A stretch of 64,000 nucleotides of DNA, taken from NCBI RefSeq assembly GCF_016808335.1, contig NC_053142.1, forward strand, positions 4,026,094 to 4,090,093. The letters are read 5' to 3'. Both the position numbers and the translations under genes were made by a program. Of this stretch, positions 12,259-23,538 are shown one piece after another; position 1 is the stretch's first letter; every line of letters starts with the position of its first letter. This stretch comes from Panicum virgatum. Taxonomy: Eukaryota > Streptophyta > Magnoliopsida > Poales > Poaceae. The notes beneath the pieces are model-generated. The model was not told the origin of the DNA, ran no database searches, and saw only the letters and a list, made by a program, of their open reading frames with translations.

Positions 12259-12900
12259 GGGCGGGCGACTGATTAATTTAATTTACAGGGACGGATCGAT
12301 GGAGCCGAGTCAGTCAGTAAGATAATCTACAATCTGCAAACAAAACTGGTAGGGGATGGCTGGCTTGTTCTTGGCGGGTTGGGTTCTTGGCTCTTCCCTC
12401 CCTCCCTCTCTCAAGAAGAAAACAGGGGAAGGAAAGGAAGCGAGCGAGCAGGGGAGCGCGGGCGGCGCCAAGATGTATAGGTTGCCTGCCACTGCCAGTG
12501 AATGTCCTCCCGCGCAGCTCAGGGCAGGAGAGGGGGGGCTCTTGCTGGTGGCGGGAGCCGGGACACGTCGGCGGTGACGGGGAGGTGGATGTGGAGGCGA
12601 AGGTGTTGGGGGTGGGGCTGCCCGGCTGGAAAAGGGGGTGGGGGATCGCGATCGGCGCGGCGCGCGCTGTGATTGGGCGCGGGGGATTGCGGAGGCGATG
12701 AGGCCGCGGATAAGTTGCGGTCGCTGTTGGTGCCCTGCGCGTGGCGCCGGCCGCAGCCGCAAGCACAGACCCCCCATGATATTTGTTGCTTTTTCCCGTG
12801 CCCTTTGCCCTGCTAATTTGCTGGGCTCGGCGGCAGCAGATGGCATCATGCGTGCGTGAGGCGCCCGTGAGCGCGTACGCGGACAAACTCTCATCAGCGG
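12259..12900 (-). promoter_or_regulatory. CHLH 5' UTR and proximal promoter (inferred)
   Basis: Directly upstream of the CHLH start codon, GC-rich. A TATA-like CTATACA is on the minus strand at about 12473-12480, which would place transcription start near 12445 and give a 5' UTR of roughly 190 nt. A CCAAT-type motif (minus strand, 12671-12676) and an I-box-like GATAAG (plus strand, 12709-12714) lie further up and are typical of light-responsive plant promoters. These are motif matches only; no start-site evidence is available. Confidence 0.35.
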
Positions 12901-12944
12901 CCTGCCCTGCTCTGATTTCTCTTCGATTTTGGCCGCTTGCCTCC

Positions 12945-13165
12945 GTTCATCGTGGGGGATGAATCTTTTTTGGTCGACGTAGCCTGAAACAGGAGTGGCG
13001 GACGTGGCCTTCTTTCTTCCCGTACGCGTACAACATGTTGTATGACTGACTTTGTGTCAGCGCATAAGGACATCCACAAACCAATGTAGGACTATTGTGT
13101 GACTGCATTTTATTATTAAACTAATTCTAAGCACAGAGTAGGACTGCATGCGGCAATCTCTGGAC
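12945..13165. repeat. Diverged duplicated segment, copy 1 (CHLH distal upstream)
   Basis: Shares GGATGAATC, the stretch CCTGAAACAGGA, CATAAGGACATCCACAAACC and CTGCATTTTATTA, in the same order and orientation, with 14985-15235. The copies have diverged by substitutions and small indels. It may be a piece of a Gypsy leader or a duplicated CHLH flank. Confidence 0.65.
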
Positions 13166-14468
13166 TTGACAAACATTATAACAGATCCAGACCTCCGAAT
13201 TCTTTCATCAACGTTGTCTTTCAAGGCACAGAGAGAACATACCCCACCTTTGTCATCCGCAGGCAACCAATGATCCTAATCACGTCAAGTAAAATGGAAA
13301 AGAACCTATGGAAATATTCTTCCAGGCAACAAAAAATTATCAGAATTACAGGTACGGAGTGGAATGATGAGCTGAGCCAAGCTTACCAACAGTGGGACCA
13401 TATGAGTGATGACTGGAGATTTGCATTTTGGAATTGTGCTACCCATATTGCTTAGACCAGCTCCCTACTACACGAGGTGAAATTTAAATAATGAAACAAC
13501 ATACTACGGAATTACAGATTTGGGCTGCTAACAAAAGGATCAAGGAATTTTGTTTTCTTCCACACCGCAAGGTTCAAGAATGAAGACGAATAGTGAGGCA
13601 CTCGGATTGAAGTTGCATTGCTTGCTATTTATGGCTAGTGAATGTGAATCAATTTCATCTTGCAGCATACCCGATAAGAACATCAACAAACTTTAGACAT
13701 CTAAGGTTCAACCAACTTATGACAGTGTGTATGCAGCATTCCTACACTGATAAACACGACAAAGTAAGGGAGGCTAACTTTTTATATATGAAATATGTGC
13801 AATGTTAATTATGCGTACCATCAAGATAACATATACACGTCGTATCCCCGTAAAGGGCTTGAGGTAGCAATACCTATCTGAAAACAGGGGATTACATCTG
13901 AATGGAGCTGCTGTGTGCAAAGGGGATCTAGTGTTTGCTTTGTTTCCCTTTCGGCCACATCATCCTTAATAACAACCAGAAAAAAACCCCAAAGACAACA
14001 AATTAGAGAACTATATACAGCAGAGCTTCATATAGTGATGGCATTTGGAAAATTAAAGAGATCCTATTGCACAAACTTAATTGTACGTGAGTCCACATTG
14101 CTAAATGCAACCCAATCATTACTTCCCTGGGTGCATAATATGCAAATAGAAAAAAAGTCAGGTGACTGGGTGACCATTGTTTGTGTGAGAGCACTAATCA
14201 GGAATACAGAGTATAGGTAGTTCCCTGACATTGATCACAGACAGAACATTACCAATTTCGACATTTCGTACTGTTGATTGCACTTGCACCAAATGTGATT
14301 CCTTATCAACTGAATTTGGATGCAATTCGTATTCCCGATCAAACACTCGAGTCAGAGGAGCCCAAACAAACTCACTAGAGTCATCACGCTGGACTACCTC
14401 TTGCGCTGACGCGTTCACAGTCTCCTATCCTTACGAGCCAGAGCCACCACACCACTCCTGGTGGCTAT
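13166..14468. other. Gene-free stretch between the duplicated segment and a Gypsy LTR
   Basis: Only short unsupported ORFs. The sequence is moderately AT-rich and carries no recognisable protein similarity or clear element termini. Confidence 0.4.
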
Positions 14469-14965
14469 TGTTGGGGACATCACCTTCATGCCTTCGGCAG
14501 TTCGCCAAAGGTCAGTGATCCGGTGACATGCAACAATGAATGCAAGACTTTGGACTCTTCGGCAGTTCATTGAAGATCCTCAGGACCGAAGGCCATGCGA
14601 AGACATGAACGCGTCCTGACGAGCTTCGACAGAATGCGTCTTCGGTGGAGGACGAAGAGTCGAGAGAGGGTAGCTCTGTAAAGTTGAGCTGAGTTGTAAA
14701 GTCGGGGTCTCGATGTGAAATTATTGGATGTCCCTAGAATATTCGAGGAATATAGTTGATGAGGGTTATAAAGGTATAAATGATAGATAGGGTAGTAAAC
14801 AGTCACCTATAAATACCCGTATAACAGTCCATTGGTGGGATATTGAATACAAAATTAATACATTTTCGGACACTTGTTCGAAGGCGACCATTAACTACCG
14901 TGTTTGTCACTGTGCTTTCTGAAGCTATTGTAGTGTCCGGCCGTCCCGAAGGCACTATCTACCAA
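14469..14965 (+). mobile_element. Gypsy-type LTR (Dasheng/RIRE2-like type, inferred)
   Basis: Starts TGTTGGGGACATC and is related over its length to the LTR at 60143-60830 in opposite orientation: shared TGTTGGGGAC start, the CCTATAAATA box (here 14807-14816), the TCGGACAC block and the ACCAA end. It is followed by TTTTTAGCGCCCATTGG, a degenerate form of the GGCGCCCACCGTGGG primer binding region of grass Gypsy elements. Flanking 5-mers do not match, so the 3' border is set by homology only. Confidence 0.6.
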
Positions 14966-14984
14966 CGGTTTTTAGCGCCCATTG

Positions 14985-15235
14985 GCAGGATGAATCATTC
15001 TTGGTCAACGTCACCTGAAACAGGAACGGCAGACATGGCGCTCCTTTCTCCCCTATGCAAAAGCACGACCGTGCGGTACCTGTTGTGTGAGTGTCAGGAC
15101 ATAAGGACATCCACAAACCAATGCAATGTACTGTACTGTGCGACTACATCATGCATGCTTGGTTTAGGGCTGCTGTAGGGCTGCATTTTATTAAGCTACT
15201 ACTAAGCTCAGAGTAAAAGAGTGCATGCAGGAGGA
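14985..15235. repeat. Diverged duplicated segment, copy 2
   Basis: Same block order as 12945-13165: GGATGAATC, CCTGAAACAGGAACGG, ACATAAGGACATCCAC, then GCATTTTATTAAGC and GCATGCAGG. It directly follows the Gypsy LTR and its degenerate primer binding region. Confidence 0.65.
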
Positions 15236-16754
15236 GAGCCAGTGTTTTAGACTAGTGAGCAACAGTACTGCCTTTCATCCGTGCTACCCTCCGAGTCCCC
15301 TCCTAATAAACGTACTAAACACTAAGGCCTAGTTCGTTTTGGCCTGGAATGGCCTGGAACGCGGTCTGTTCCACCTGGAATAATTCGGCCTGGTTTGAAA
15401 TCAGGTCCGACTTGGAACCTTAGTTCGTTTAGGCCCGATCCGGAATGAAAACAGGTCATTCCAGGCCTTTCCACCCCATCCTCAGCCCAGAACCGATTCA
15501 GACCTCGAGGCTCCAGGAATCGATCCAGACCTCACGGAGCCACGGAGGGACTAGCGAGTCCTGCGAGTTCAGGCGGAGGCGGCCCAGCGCCACAAGTCCG
15601 GTGGAGGCGGAGGCGGAGGCGGACTGGCGGATTTGAGTCCAAGGCGGCGGCTGTCCACTCCGGCAGCTCCCTTCTCACTGGTAAGTTTCCCGTCGCTCCT
15701 CTCCTCTCTCATGTCCTAGGTTTCTTGTTGCCATCCCTCTGTCAATGCAAAGCCCCTAGATCCCGTCGTACTCATTCCCCTCCTCTGGATCGATGAGCGA
15801 GAGCGCATGCAGGTCTAGTCTAGACAGAAACTTGCAAGGCTTTTCGTTTTTGCAGTGCAGTAGTCTGCACGGGATGCATGCATCAGGATCAGGTTCTTGC
15901 TTGCATGCTTTGCATTCAGTGCAAATTTAGCAAACAAATCACAGATTAGATAATTGCAGATTAAGTAAATAATGAAAATCTGTGTTGGTTAGCATCAGGA
16001 ACTTGTTGCGGTCTTAAAGAACAGTATCTTTCTCTTGGTTCAGATAAATTTATATGACTGTTCTTGGTGTTCCTTTCATTCAATTCATAAGTAACCAAGT
16101 TGGAGTACATTCCTTTCAGATCAGTTTTCTTGAATCGACGTTTCTGCTTATAGACTGTGAAACTTCATGGCATAAACATTGTAACTAGTTGTTTTTTTGT
16201 ATTTTTCCTCATAGCTGCACACTGTTAATGGTGTCACATGGTCACATGTTAGCCTGACAACCTGCATGTTTTCATTAATCTTGCACCAAAGATGCTTAGT
16301 TTTAACACCATGTTAAAGATCTTGGGTTTCTTATCATTTCACATTATATAAGTGCATCAAAAAAGAATATCCTTGGTATGCACATCTTGGTGTCAGGGCA
16401 AAGGAGGGATGGGCTGCCCATTTGGGTTCTTTTCTAATCTGCCATGACTTTCAGTTTGAGCCATGAGCTTCCCTGGTAATAAATCTCGCACCAGGTATAG
16501 TGCGATATCGATGCTGTTGCTTGTTAAATATTTCCCTGGTAATAAATCTCGCACCAAAGGTATACCTGGCGCGAGATTTCACAACAGCTTAGAGACCACT
16601 TGAAGTTTGCATGCGTGAGTAGAGGAAAAGATTCCTCAATTTGCATGTTGCTAATGCAATTCCAATATTGTGTAGACATATCGGTTTCTTTTTTTTGAGC
16701 TCGCTGTAATTGCTTTCCAAAATAATGCCTAATACAGAGTGAACTGAATTTTCT
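15236..16754. other. DNA-transposon-like 5' end plus gene-free sequence
   Basis: At 15325 a TAA is followed by GGCCTAGTTCGTTTTGG, which looks like a PIF/Harbinger-type terminal sequence with its 3-bp target site, then a GC-rich leader (15450-15660) and a GTAAGT-like donor at 15680. No matching right terminus or transposase was found. A 25-bp direct repeat (near-identical TTCCCTGGTAATAAATCTCG at 16469 and 16532) lies near the right side. Confidence 0.3.
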
Positions 16755-17201
16755 TTACTGCAATTTTGCTATGGCATCACCAGTATCTTCAAGTTCAGCA
16801 ATTTTCTTATCACAAGCACAAACTCGAGACACAAGATGCAACATGTGATTGATGAGTTTGTCTTTGCTCACCTTGTCAAGCTCGGGTAAGGGATCGACGA
16901 TCGAAAGCCCATCCTTCAATTTGAGCTCCACTTGATCCATCACATCAAGATCACTCACAACTTTATTTGGACAAGGAGCATCATCATCATCATTGTCGGA
17001 GTCACAAATGATGTCGTCGAGGGAGGTAGCGTAGGCACGCTCCTTAACCTTGGCAAGCTTACGGTGCTTTTGTCTCATTACCGCTCGATCAATCCTCTTG
17101 TTCCTCCACTGGCGGTCATTTCCGGTTGCAATCACATTTTCATCAAAATCTGTGAAAAAAGACACACAAATAGAGGAACTTGGTGCCATTGCTGAAAGCA
17201 C
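16755..17201 (-). pseudogene. Copia-type gag-like ORF fragment
   Basis: A 148-codon minus-strand ORF with an acidic run (DSDNDDDDAP) and a heptad-like C-terminal part (VCACDKKIAELEDTGDAIAKLQ region). It begins about 120 nt after a primer-binding-like sequence at 17333-17319, as the gag of a Copia retrotransposon would. No protease, integrase or RT follows, so the element is truncated. Identification rests mainly on position; sequence support is weak. Confidence 0.4.
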
Positions 17202-17318
17202 CGATTAGTGTTAGTGAAAGCGAGCTCAAATCGTGAAAATTAAATCCGCAAGCAAAAGCATCTTCCCGTTGTCGCCCTGTGGATCACAGAGACCGGTTAG
17301 GGCAAGGAGTGATCCCAA

Positions 17319-17333
17319 CCGACTTTGATACCA
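17319..17333 (-). promoter_or_regulatory. Retrotransposon primer binding site (tRNA-Met type)
   Basis: Minus-strand TGGTATCAAAGTCGG resembles TGGTATCAGAGC, the complement of initiator tRNA-Met 3' end used by plant Copia elements. It sits two bases after a putative LTR ending ...CTTCA (plus-strand TGAAGG from 17336). Confidence 0.55.
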
Positions 17334-17335
17334 AT

Positions 17336-18243
17336 TGAAGGACCAGATAAGCGATCAGAGGGGGAGGGGGGGGGGGGTGAATGGGAGCCTTTAAAAATTC
17401 TCCAAGAAAACAAGGCCTATATCCCGAATTCAACCCGACGCACCTCTCTTTTAATCGCCAAGGTGACACAAGCCAACTTGTGACGAGCTCACCCTAGGAA
17501 TGGTTAGAAAAATCTCGACGCAAAGCGGAAGCACGTGAAAAGCTATTTACTCGAGCAAGGCACAATAGAAAGCGGAAGCGACGATAAATCAAAGCGCCGA
17601 AAAAGCTTTTCAAACTAGACTCGTAAAAAGCTTACTTCAATGAGCATATAATGATTTCATAAATATTAGCAAAGCTCAAAGTAAGCAAAAGCAAAGCTCA
17701 TCCAAAAAGCTAATAATGAGTCTCACCAAAAAAAGGACTTGCACTAATCAACCTCTTGCACTAATCTACCTCGATCAATAAAGCATGCAAAGACTAAAAG
17801 ATATAGCTAACTAGCACAAGGCACTAAAGAGCAAAATTACCATGAGCACAAATTCCAGCTAAATAAAAGGCTAGTAAGCTAACGGATAATTAACCATCTG
17901 AGCAGCCATTGCTTGAATAAACAAAGAAGGAATTTACCTTGCTGCCGATTCCTACACTGAGAAGAACTAACAACTTGCTGACGAGATGCTTCTTGCTTGG
18001 TGCCGTCGCTGCTCACCTAGTGCGTCAGGCATGCACCCTGAGCTGCTATCGTTGCTGTCGCCTGGGATCAGTGGAACCTGCACACAATCAAGAGCAGAAC
18101 ATACACAAACACAAGTATCATGAAGTTACAGAAGTAAATTGCTTGTCCTAGGAGCCGGCCAAGAAATAATTCAGTAAAACACGTGCACAAGCTCCGGTGA
18201 TTAATGACCTGCAAAATCAAATCATAAACAAAAGCAAGACACA
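17336..18243 (-). mobile_element. Putative Copia LTR region, far boundary undefined
   Basis: Plus-strand TGAAGGACCAG next to the primer binding site marks the 3' border of a minus-oriented LTR. The following G-tract and GTGAATGGGAGCC resemble the GGGGGGTGAATAGG motif of grass Copia LTRs. The other end was not located, so the span is a guess. Confidence 0.35.
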
Positions 18244-19090
18244 AGCTGCTAGTCTGATTCGCCCTCCTGTTTGCTGCTGCCGAGAGCACCCCCTGCAAAA
18301 AAGCTGCTGCTGGCCGCCGGCCGCCGGCACTGGCCGCCACCCCTTGCTGTGAACACCGGAGCTGCTGGCGCAAGCTGCTGGTGACCGCCGTGCTGATCTG
18401 CACTAGTGCTTCGGGCTCCCAGCTGCTGGTCACACACGCACCCGGCACCTTGGTCACACAGCTTCGGGCGCCAGGAGGGGATAAGGCCGTGGCAAGCTAA
18501 GGAGAGGGAAGGAGAGTAAGCACGCGAGGGAGGGGAAGGAGCAGCGCAGGGACTCGGCCCCTGCCTTGTCCGTGCGGCAGGGGCGGGGAGCAGCGCGTCA
18601 TGGTGTGGGACGTGTGTAGCGCGCAGCGCGTGCGGGCGGCGTCGGGGCCAATTTGGCCATGGTGACACGCACAGGGAGGGGAGTGGAGGAGCCTGTGCAT
18701 GGCGGTTGGGGAGGACAGAACCGGGAGGAGTGGGCATACCGGGGAGGGGGGGGGGGGGGGGGTAGGCTGAGGCGGAGTGCAAGGGCGAGCGGGAGCGCCG
18801 GGGAGGACACAGCAGCGGTGAGGCAGCGGCATACGCAGGTGGCAGCATTGGTGGCAGGTGATGGCTGTGGGGCCGGCAGCTAGCTGGCCGCCGTGCCCGT
18901 CGCTGTGCCTTGGCCATGGCATGGAGAAGAGAGGAGAGGTAGATGGCCCACCTGTCTTTGAGAGAAAGAGAGAGGAGAGGTGCCACGTTGGACGGTGATG
19001 TGGACCAAATCTGGGTGGTGTAGACCAAAACCGAGTGACGTGAACCAAAACCGGGTGGTTTCAGTTCGGGGGGGGGGGGGGGGGGGGTAA
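18244..19090. other. GC-rich low-complexity block with long G runs
   Basis: Pro/Ala/Arg-rich ORFs on both strands come from base composition and match nothing recognisable. G runs occur at 18741-18762 (four G, A, then 17 G) and 19068-19087 (20 G). Before the second run, variants of GACCAAAACCGGGTG repeat about three times (18995-19060). The sequence after it, ending near 19190, resembles a common grass transposon end. Confidence 0.45.
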
Positions 19091-20100
19091 TCTGCACGGT
19101 ATTGAAGAGTTGAGGGTGCAGGATGTCCGGTTTTGTAGTTCTGGGTTGAAAATCGGACGATCGTGATAGTTCAGGGTTGAAAAATAGATTTTCCCCTTAT
19201 TTTTATGTCATCAATCTTTATGATTTTTTTGTTATTTATAGTCAAAATTGAAAATGTTTTACTCAGCATAAACCTAAAGCTAGCTATATTAGAGGATGGA
19301 GGGTGTTCGTAATTAACAAAAACAACCGGTGATGAGAGGATGAAGTGATGGACCAGTATTTTTATGTCAATATTATTCTCCATCATGCATGCATGCTCAT
19401 TATATTTTCACCAAATGCAATAGTTACACTTGTTGTATTATAAATAATTGTATATTTGTTGACAGGATTGTACTCGATCGAGATCATTTTTTCTTGGCTA
19501 TTCATATTATAAAGATGGACCATTCAGCTGCATAGAATCTAGTATTGTTTGATGAATGATCTTATCCTACACGATGAATTATCTTATCCTACATGTAGCA
19601 GTATTCTTATTTTACTTTGTAATTTGATTTGATTTATCATATATATAATTCTCATGCATGCAGCATTTATGCTTACTTATATGAAAGTTGTTTTCTGTCA
19701 AAGAAAGCATCTTACTTGCTTATAGACATATATGATCGCTGGCACTCTTCGAATGAAGCATATCCCATTGTCACTTAAAGTACAAACTTGACATTCAATT
19801 CATCACTACAAGTATATTTAAATAGAAGTGCGGCAAAGCAACACCATCCATGTGTTCTGCTTGCGTATCCCCATTGAAATGAGGCCACTAAAAATGAATC
19901 GAGAGGAAGTTAGCAGGGGCGATCCGATGGGGAAAAACAGGTAAGACAAGATGCAACTTCTTGCTTTTATTAGTTAATCTATGTAAATACTCTATAGCAC
20001 ACTCTGAGTCAATATATTAAGGTCACTTCACATTTAGTGTATATATTAGTTCATTGCAATTTTAAAAATTACATGTCCCAATCTTTATTAATATATATAA
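19091..20100. other. AT-rich gene-free stretch
   Basis: No coding signal, RNA gene or clear transposon terminus seen. Confidence 0.4.
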
Positions 20101-20844
20101 GGCCATTCTCAGTGCAAGGTTTCATCGTGCGGTTACCAAGAGTGTAATGTCATCTAAGGATATTTGAAAATGATGAATGAAACAACATCTCTCAATACAA
20201 AGTTTCAATTCATGGTTTCATATGTTAGCATATCACTTAAATGCTGCATCTAATTAACAAACAAGAGGTCATTAAATTTGTGGACATCAAACAAATTGTT
20301 CATTCCAGTTTCATAGTTTAGGTAACTGTGTATACAGAGTTTCATGATTCATCCCATGAAATCCAACTTCTCTTTCTCATCATAAATTCTATGTCACGTT
20401 ATCATTTTTACCTATGTGATGTCACTTAATGAGATTGAAACTCATATAAGGTCATTCCCAGTGAGAGTTTCATGAAGGTTTCATGCACATTAAATAGGGT
20501 GACACATCAGCATACTTGATGACATGGCAAGCTAATTATGAAGAGAGAGATGGAAGGAGTTTCATCAGCATGAAACTATGTCTACACTGTTTAATTTCCA
20601 AGACTATGAAACCCTTTGAAACTACCATCGGGGGTTTGAGAGTTTCATTTCATTCATTTGTGTCCAATCATGTGCATCGTAATTCAATGGTATTCTAGCA
20701 TATGAATCTACAACATGAAACTTTTCATTAGGAGACCATGTTTCATCCATCATTTCAATTCTAATTAGATGATGTGGCACTTTTGGAAACGGTGAAACAA
20801 AACACCCCATTGGGAATGACCTAAAACTTGCAACGAGAATGGCT
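20101..20844. mobile_element. Tourist-like MITE, outer copy of a nested pair
   Basis: Terminal inverted repeats GGCCATTCTCAGTGCAAG (left) and, in reverse, AGCCATTCTCGTTGCAAG (right). Both sides are flanked by TAA (20098-20100 and 20845-20847), the 3-bp target of PIF/Harbinger-derived MITEs. No ORF. A second copy of the same family is inserted at 20450-20821. Confidence 0.8.
20450..20821. mobile_element. Tourist-like MITE, inner copy
   Basis: Starts GGTCATTCCCAGTG and ends CATTGGGAATGACC, giving an inverted repeat of about 14 bp, with TAA on both sides (20447-20449 and 20822-20824). Length 372 bp. It is non-coding and dense in GTTTCAT/ATGAAAC words shared with the outer copy. Confidence 0.85.
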
Positions 20845-20847
20845 TAA

Positions 20848-22130
20848 TGCCTCTAATTATCAAAAAAAAAAAGAACGGCTTAATGCCTCTAAATATATGA
20901 CATCAGGACAATGTGACACCCACCACCTGTCATCATTTATTCACGATGAGTCAAACCTGCGACTTGCATGAAGCCTCCTTGTCATGCATGCGGGCTTAAC
21001 ACTAATTGCTGATAGTGACGCAATATAATAGTTTTTTTATTTCTTTGTTAGTTAAAACTATATTAAATTATTTGGTCATCTAAATAAGTTGAAATAGTAG
21101 AATTTTTCGATGAAAACTACAATATTTATATAACACATGCATGTCTCCTTCCCGAGTGAAAAAGTTATTTGGGCCACAGAACGGATACCTCATTGTGTAT
21201 CCATGTCAGCACACTTTTTAGGGAATAAATATAGGTGTCACTGTGAGAAGTTTTGTAATTATAGTTCAAAATATGTCAATATTTTTGTTCATGCACAAAC
21301 ACAACACACATAATAGTAAATAACTGAGGGATCTTCTTAGCTAAATGATCGACCTCTATATTTTTGTTCATGTGCAAGTTAATTATCCCTGGTAAAAGAA
21401 TCATTAACATTGTCTTGTCCATCTTTCCAAGTTTTCAATCTTCAGTTAGAGATGCTTACTCTTCGCCCTGTGCCTCTGGCGCTGCTGTCTGTGACTTCAT
21501 TGAGTGACTTGAGGATAATGAAACCACTATCTGTACACATATGATTCCCTCTGCATAAGATTTTCTTATTAGTACTTGAAGCTTAGTAATGGCATTGGTA
21601 TTTATTAGCATTTAGCAGTATAGTTCTGGTACCACAGGTTTCTAAATAGGAGCTAGGTAGGCAATAGGCACTGTAATATTTGATTCAGCCAACTTTAATT
21701 TCAAAAAAAAAATTTGATTCAGCCCCCTTTATCATTGTGCAAGTAGTCCATGGAGAAGAAATAGCAAAAGCTACCCATAGAACGGGCGGGCCAAAAGACA
21801 ATAAAATAGTATAGTAGCACTAATGCACCATAGAAGGATGGATGAGCGATGGTCTGGGATGATTTCTTTCACCTTTGGTGGGAACTAATTTATTTGCAAC
21901 CATATAGTGCACTTTTCCATAACCAAAGACTCCCAACCGATGACCCCCACTACTGTAGACCAGTTTGCCGGATACATTTTGGTCACCCAGGCATGGCCCG
22001 GGTTGTGTGATTTGAACGACCAATTAATGGGTACACAAGACCTAGGTCCACTATAAAAATGAATTTGTTATTCATAGGTGCAATACTGGTGTACCCACAT
22101 GGCTTATTAGGCCAAGTTGTTGGTTTCATA
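20848..22130. other. Gene-free stretch
   Basis: Contains a short direct repeat (GGCTTAATGCCTCTAA at 20841 and 20878) and A-rich tracts. Nothing else is recognisable. Confidence 0.4.
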
Positions 22131-23020
22131 CACTACTGTTTCTAAAACTGGCTTTAGTCCCGGGTGGAAACTGACTTTAGTCATGGTTTCCTACCAGGGA
22201 CTACTTATCCGGGACTAAAGCCTTTTAACCATTTATCCTGGCAGCTATACAACCACGACTAATATATTTTTTTCCAAAATAAAAAAAACAAATCAATCTC
22301 CCATCAGCTTCTTTCCTCATGCCGCTCGCCCACACCCCTTACTAGACTCGCCCTGCTCACTAGGCCCACATTGTTTGCTGGCCCTGAGTCGGCCGAGCCA
22401 CTCACCCATGTCGGTCACCCACACCGACACCACTCCCACGCGGGGTGGCTCTCTGGCTGCTTGCCTGCCCGCATCGAGCTGCGCGTGGGGGTCACCGGCC
22501 GGCTGCCCACCCACACGGGCAGTGTGTGGGGTACTGGGGTTTAATTTGACGGCAGGTCACGTGTGCGGGGCCTCGCCAAATGCCCGCCCACCAGCAATGG
22601 TCTCTCCCGCTTTGCCCGCAGGGGCGCACGGCGGGGTTGATGGTGGAGGGAGGAGCTGAGGGATGGGAGGAGGCTGGGTGAGAGGGAGATAAAGGATAGA
22701 GAGAGAGGGAGGAGGCCAGGCGAAGGGGACGGAGATAAGGGAGAGAGAGAGAGAGTCGAAGAGACAAGGGTGAGAGAGAATGAAATGAAGAGAGAGCCGA
22801 GCCAAAATCATTTAGTCCTGGTTCCCATACCAAGATATGTACTGGCCAAAACTAATGGTAGCCACCATTATTAGTCTTGATTGGAGCTGCCAACCGAGAC
22901 TAATTAAAGAGCCCACTGTGCCCCTAGGCGTTGGACCTAGGGCTAATACCATATTTGCCCTGCACCCTAACCCGGCCGAGACATAATGTGTGCTTGATGG
23001 ATGTGTCTTTGTGTAGTACT
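22131..23020. mobile_element. Non-autonomous CACTA-like element (right border uncertain)
   Basis: Begins CACTACTGTTTCTAAAA and then carries subterminal repeats of the TTTAGTCCCGG type: GGCTTTAGTCCCGGGTGG, TCCGGGACTAAAGCC. Related repeats appear at the other end (TTTAGTCCTGGTTCCC, ATTAGTCTTGATTGG, CCGAGACTAATTAAAG; 22810-22910). The interior is GC-rich, then (GA)n-rich, and non-coding. A candidate right end near 23010-23020 (GTGTAGTA) is imperfect. Confidence 0.55.
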
Positions 23021-23538
23021 GATATGACGGATTGTGGCATTGTTCAATCTAACTTCTTGAAGTTCGCTCATGATAAAAAATAGTATGGTAATGAAACATA
23101 GGAGTTATATATAAAGATTAAGAATAAAGATCATGAACTAATTAATGTAAATTTGTCAAGAATGCTCACTAAAATCTTGGTACAAGAAAAATAATGTGTG
23201 AATAGAAACATTACGTAGTGTGACATATATAACAATATTGTATTAGACTGACATAGATAATAGATAAAATGTGTTTTTGTGCCTTTAATAACCTTTTTGT
23301 TTTATCTTTTTTATATTGCCACATTGCTACACATATACTAAGTACTCGTATGACTTCTGAAGCACAGGGAGACCATTGCCGCCCTAGCTCACGTTGTCTG
23401 CCATTGGGTTTAACATACAGATGTGTCATATGTGTAGTAGGCCATTGGCCATTAAAAAAAAACTAGGAAAATCTTGTAGGGGGTAGGAGAAAACATATGT
23501 AGGATGTACGATGATTTGTATGGTTTCATATACATGTT
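23021..23538. other. Upstream flank of the DUF4220 gene
   Basis: AT-rich, non-coding. A polypyrimidine tract ending CTTCTCATCAG at about 23600 could be a splice acceptor for a 5' exon not identified here. Confidence 0.3.

Noticed and set aside
14195..14518. Overlapping ORFs next to the Gypsy LTR start
   Set aside because: Short, no domain, and one runs into the LTR.
16400..16610. Candidate small inverted-repeat element (AATAAATCTCGCACC/GGCGCGAGATTTC)
   Set aside because: The words are short and no paired termini or target duplication were found; recorded only as a local direct repeat.
18249..19097. 282- and 183-codon minus-strand ORFs, Pro/Ser/His-rich
   Set aside because: Low-complexity translation of GC-rich sequence and G runs; no domain, and overlapping ORFs occur in every frame.
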